From: an uncultured Bradyrhizobium sp.
Lineage (GTDB): Bacteria; Pseudomonadota; Alphaproteobacteria; Rhizobiales; Xanthobacteraceae
DNA: 34,627 nt
Reading direction: 5' to 3'
NCBI RefSeq assembly: GCF_947648125.1
Contig: NZ_CANSMR010000047.1
Coordinates: forward strand, 1 to 34,627
Made by a program: the position numbers and the translations under genes. This document shows positions 33,521 through 34,627 of the stretch, piece by piece; within the stretch, counting starts at the first letter, position 1, and every line of letters begins with the position of its first letter. The notes under the pieces are model-generated. The model was not told the DNA's origin, searched no databases, and saw only the letters and a program-made list of their open reading frames with translations.

Positions 33521-34245
33521 GCTCTGAAGGCTTTCATCCGGCGGATCAAGGTATCGCTGCCGACGATGTAGACGGCGATCGCGCAGAGGCCGAAGGTGAT
33601 CGGGGCTCCGACCACGAAATCGTTGGCGAGCGTGTACATGCCGAGCAGCGCCCAGGCGCCGAGCAGCCACAGCGTGAGCCAGCGCAGTCGCACCACACGG
33701 AACGGGTGCAGCACATGGAACGGCGCAAAGGTCAGCACGATCAGCAGCGCGACCACGATCGTCGACAGCACCGGCGGCAAATGCAGCAGGAACAGATAGA
33801 ACGCCGCCGCATTCCACAGCGCCGGGAAGCCGCGGAAATGGTTGTCGTCGGCCTTCATGCGGCGGTCGGCGAAATACAGCGCACTCGAGACCACGATGCC
33901 GATGCCGAGCACCGGCGCGGCGAGCGGCAGCAGCATGCCGCTCGCGGTGATCGCATAGGCCGGCACGAACACATAAGTGACGAAATCGACCACCAGGTCG
34001 AGCACCTCGCCCGACCAGTTCGGCTGCAGCCGTACCACGTCGAGCCGGCGCGCCAGCGGGCCGTCGATCCCGTCGATGATCAGCGCGACCCCGAGCCAGG
34101 CGAACATGTTGGCCCAGTGCTCGCGCACCGCCTCCAGCATCGCCAGCAGCGCGACCCCGGCGCCGAGCGCCGTGAAAATATGAACGGAGAATGCGGCGGT
34201 CCGCATCCGTTCTGGCAACGCATCCGGCTGGCTCGAGTGCTCCAT
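33517..34245 (-). CDS. pcs: Phosphatidylcholine synthase
   Basis: The enzyme condenses CDP-diacylglycerol and choline to phosphatidylcholine in the inner membrane. The CDP-alcohol phosphotransferase motif is plain: DGIDGPLARRLDV, then GEVLDLVVDFVTY, giving DG-x2-AR-(about 12-13)-G-x3-D-x3-D. About eight membrane helices follow, with late PFHVLHPFRVVRLRWL as in known rhizobial Pcs. ATG 34245 gives 242 residues, close to the 241 I recall for Sinorhizobium Pcs. Longer starts exist at 34281 and 34362, the last with an AGGA site. A start at 34362 would leave only 15 bases to the divergent hydroxylase gene, so the inner start is preferred. The stop overlaps the terC start. Confidence 0.91.
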   Translation of the reverse strand: MEHSSQPDALPERMRTAAFSVHIFTALGAGVALLAMLEAVREHWANMFAWLGVALIIDGIDGPLARRLDVVRLQPNWSGEVLDLVVDFVTYVFVPAYAITASGMLLPLAAPVLGIGIVVSSALYFADRRMKADDNHFRGFPALWNAAAFYLFLLHLPPVLSTIVVALLIVLTFAPFHVLHPFRVVRLRWLTLWLLGAWALLGMYTLANDFVVGAPITFGLCAIAVYIVGSDTLIRRMKAFRA

Positions 34246-34377
34246 TGGCCGAGTGCTATCAGGAATCGGCCCCTTTTGCATATGCAGTCTTGCGGCGTTC
34301 CGCCGCGCAAAGCGTTGGAAACTCTTGGTGGTTACCGATGGCTTGAAAATCGGGCCAGGCATGTCAAATGTCCTGAT

Positions 34378-34627
34378 ATGACCGACAGCTCGCAGGATTA
34401 TGACGTTATCGTAATAGGCGGTGGTCCGGCCGGATTGACGGCTGCGATTGCCCTCGCCGACGCCGGCGCGCGCGCCGCCCTCCTGGCGCGCCGCGCGCCC
34501 TATGCCGACAACCGCACCACCGCGCTGCTCGGCGCCTCGACCGAGATCCTGGAGCGGCTCGACGTCTGGCGGCGCTGCAGCGAAAGAGCCGCGGCGCTCA
34601 AGACCATGCGCCTCGTCGACGACACCG
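34378..34627 (+). CDS. UbiH/UbiF-type FAD-dependent hydroxylase, N-terminal part (truncated by window edge)
   Basis: ATG 34378 opens a frame to the end of the window, about 83 codons. It starts MTDSSQDYDVIVIGGGPAGLTA, a dinucleotide-binding beta-alpha-beta with GGGPAG for FAD. The ALLARRAPYADNRTTALLGAS segment that follows has the RTTAL block of the UbiH/UbiF/Coq6 family. These enzymes hydroxylate the ubiquinone ring. Catalytic and substrate regions lie outside the window, so a different aromatic hydroxylase cannot be excluded. The gene is divergent from pcs. Confidence 0.82.
   Translation, partial: MTDSSQDYDVIVIGGGPAGLTAAIALADAGARAALLARRAPYADNRTTALLGASTEILERLDVWRRCSERAAALKTMRLVDDT

Noticed and set aside
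31712-33571. Plus-strand frame of 619 codons opposite the quinone oxidoreductase and terC
   Set aside because: It spans two real genes and the repeat between them, and has the Asp/His/Gln-rich look of an antisense frame.

Overview
The window is GC-rich chromosomal DNA from an alphaproteobacterium of the Bradyrhizobium/Rhodopseudomonas group. This placement is an inference from gene content: a phosphatidylcholine synthase, a NasT/NasS nitrate-responsive pair, a GAAC-N7-GAAC LexA-type operator, small proteins that look Bradyrhizobium-like, and long palindromic intergenic repeats of the rhizobial type. No rRNA, tRNA, CRISPR array, integrase or insertion sequence was recognised. The window reads as ordinary chromosome with a few less-studied corners.

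Layout. 1-1945 (minus) is the N-terminal part of a very large poly-HAMP sensor kinase with an exact 276-bp internal period. 2277-3947 holds five small uncharacterised or DUF genes, one with a LexA-like box at its promoter. 4060-6129 is a UvrD/PcrA-like helicase. 6272-7337 (minus) is a PilZ protein followed by a class III nucleotide cyclase. 7607-10736 is an MFS transporter, a flavin-dependent monooxygenase of the acyl-CoA dehydrogenase fold and a VOC protein, probably for small-molecule (possibly aromatic) catabolism. 10997-11749 (minus) is an exported LTXXQ protein.

12204-19147 is a six-gene same-strand set: a CUT1-type ABC importer (binding protein, two permeases, ATPase), a D-2-hydroxyacid dehydrogenase and an amidase. 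An acidic Pro/Glu-rich protein, a periplasmic cyclohexadienyl dehydratase (PheC) and an exported DUF2147 protein follow. 21871-22997 (minus) encodes RraA-like and cupin proteins, divergent from the 5-oxoprolinase genes pxpBCA (23211-25775). Next come an exported Cys/Tyr/Gly-rich repetitive protein, a 50-residue membrane protein, nasT-nasS (minus), rimO, a class III aminotransferase, a quinone oxidoreductase, and the coupled pair pcs-terC. A truncated UbiH-type hydroxylase runs off the right edge.

Several transcription units end in clear intrinsic terminators, and four intergenic gaps carry palindromic repeats. The observations most worth checking are the LexA-like operator before an orphan 106-residue gene, the nasTS pair without nearby nitrate genes, a possible mini transcription unit at 30090-30277, and the divergent rraA-cupin/pxpBCA locus. 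No previously undescribed multi-gene system could be demonstrated from sequence alone.
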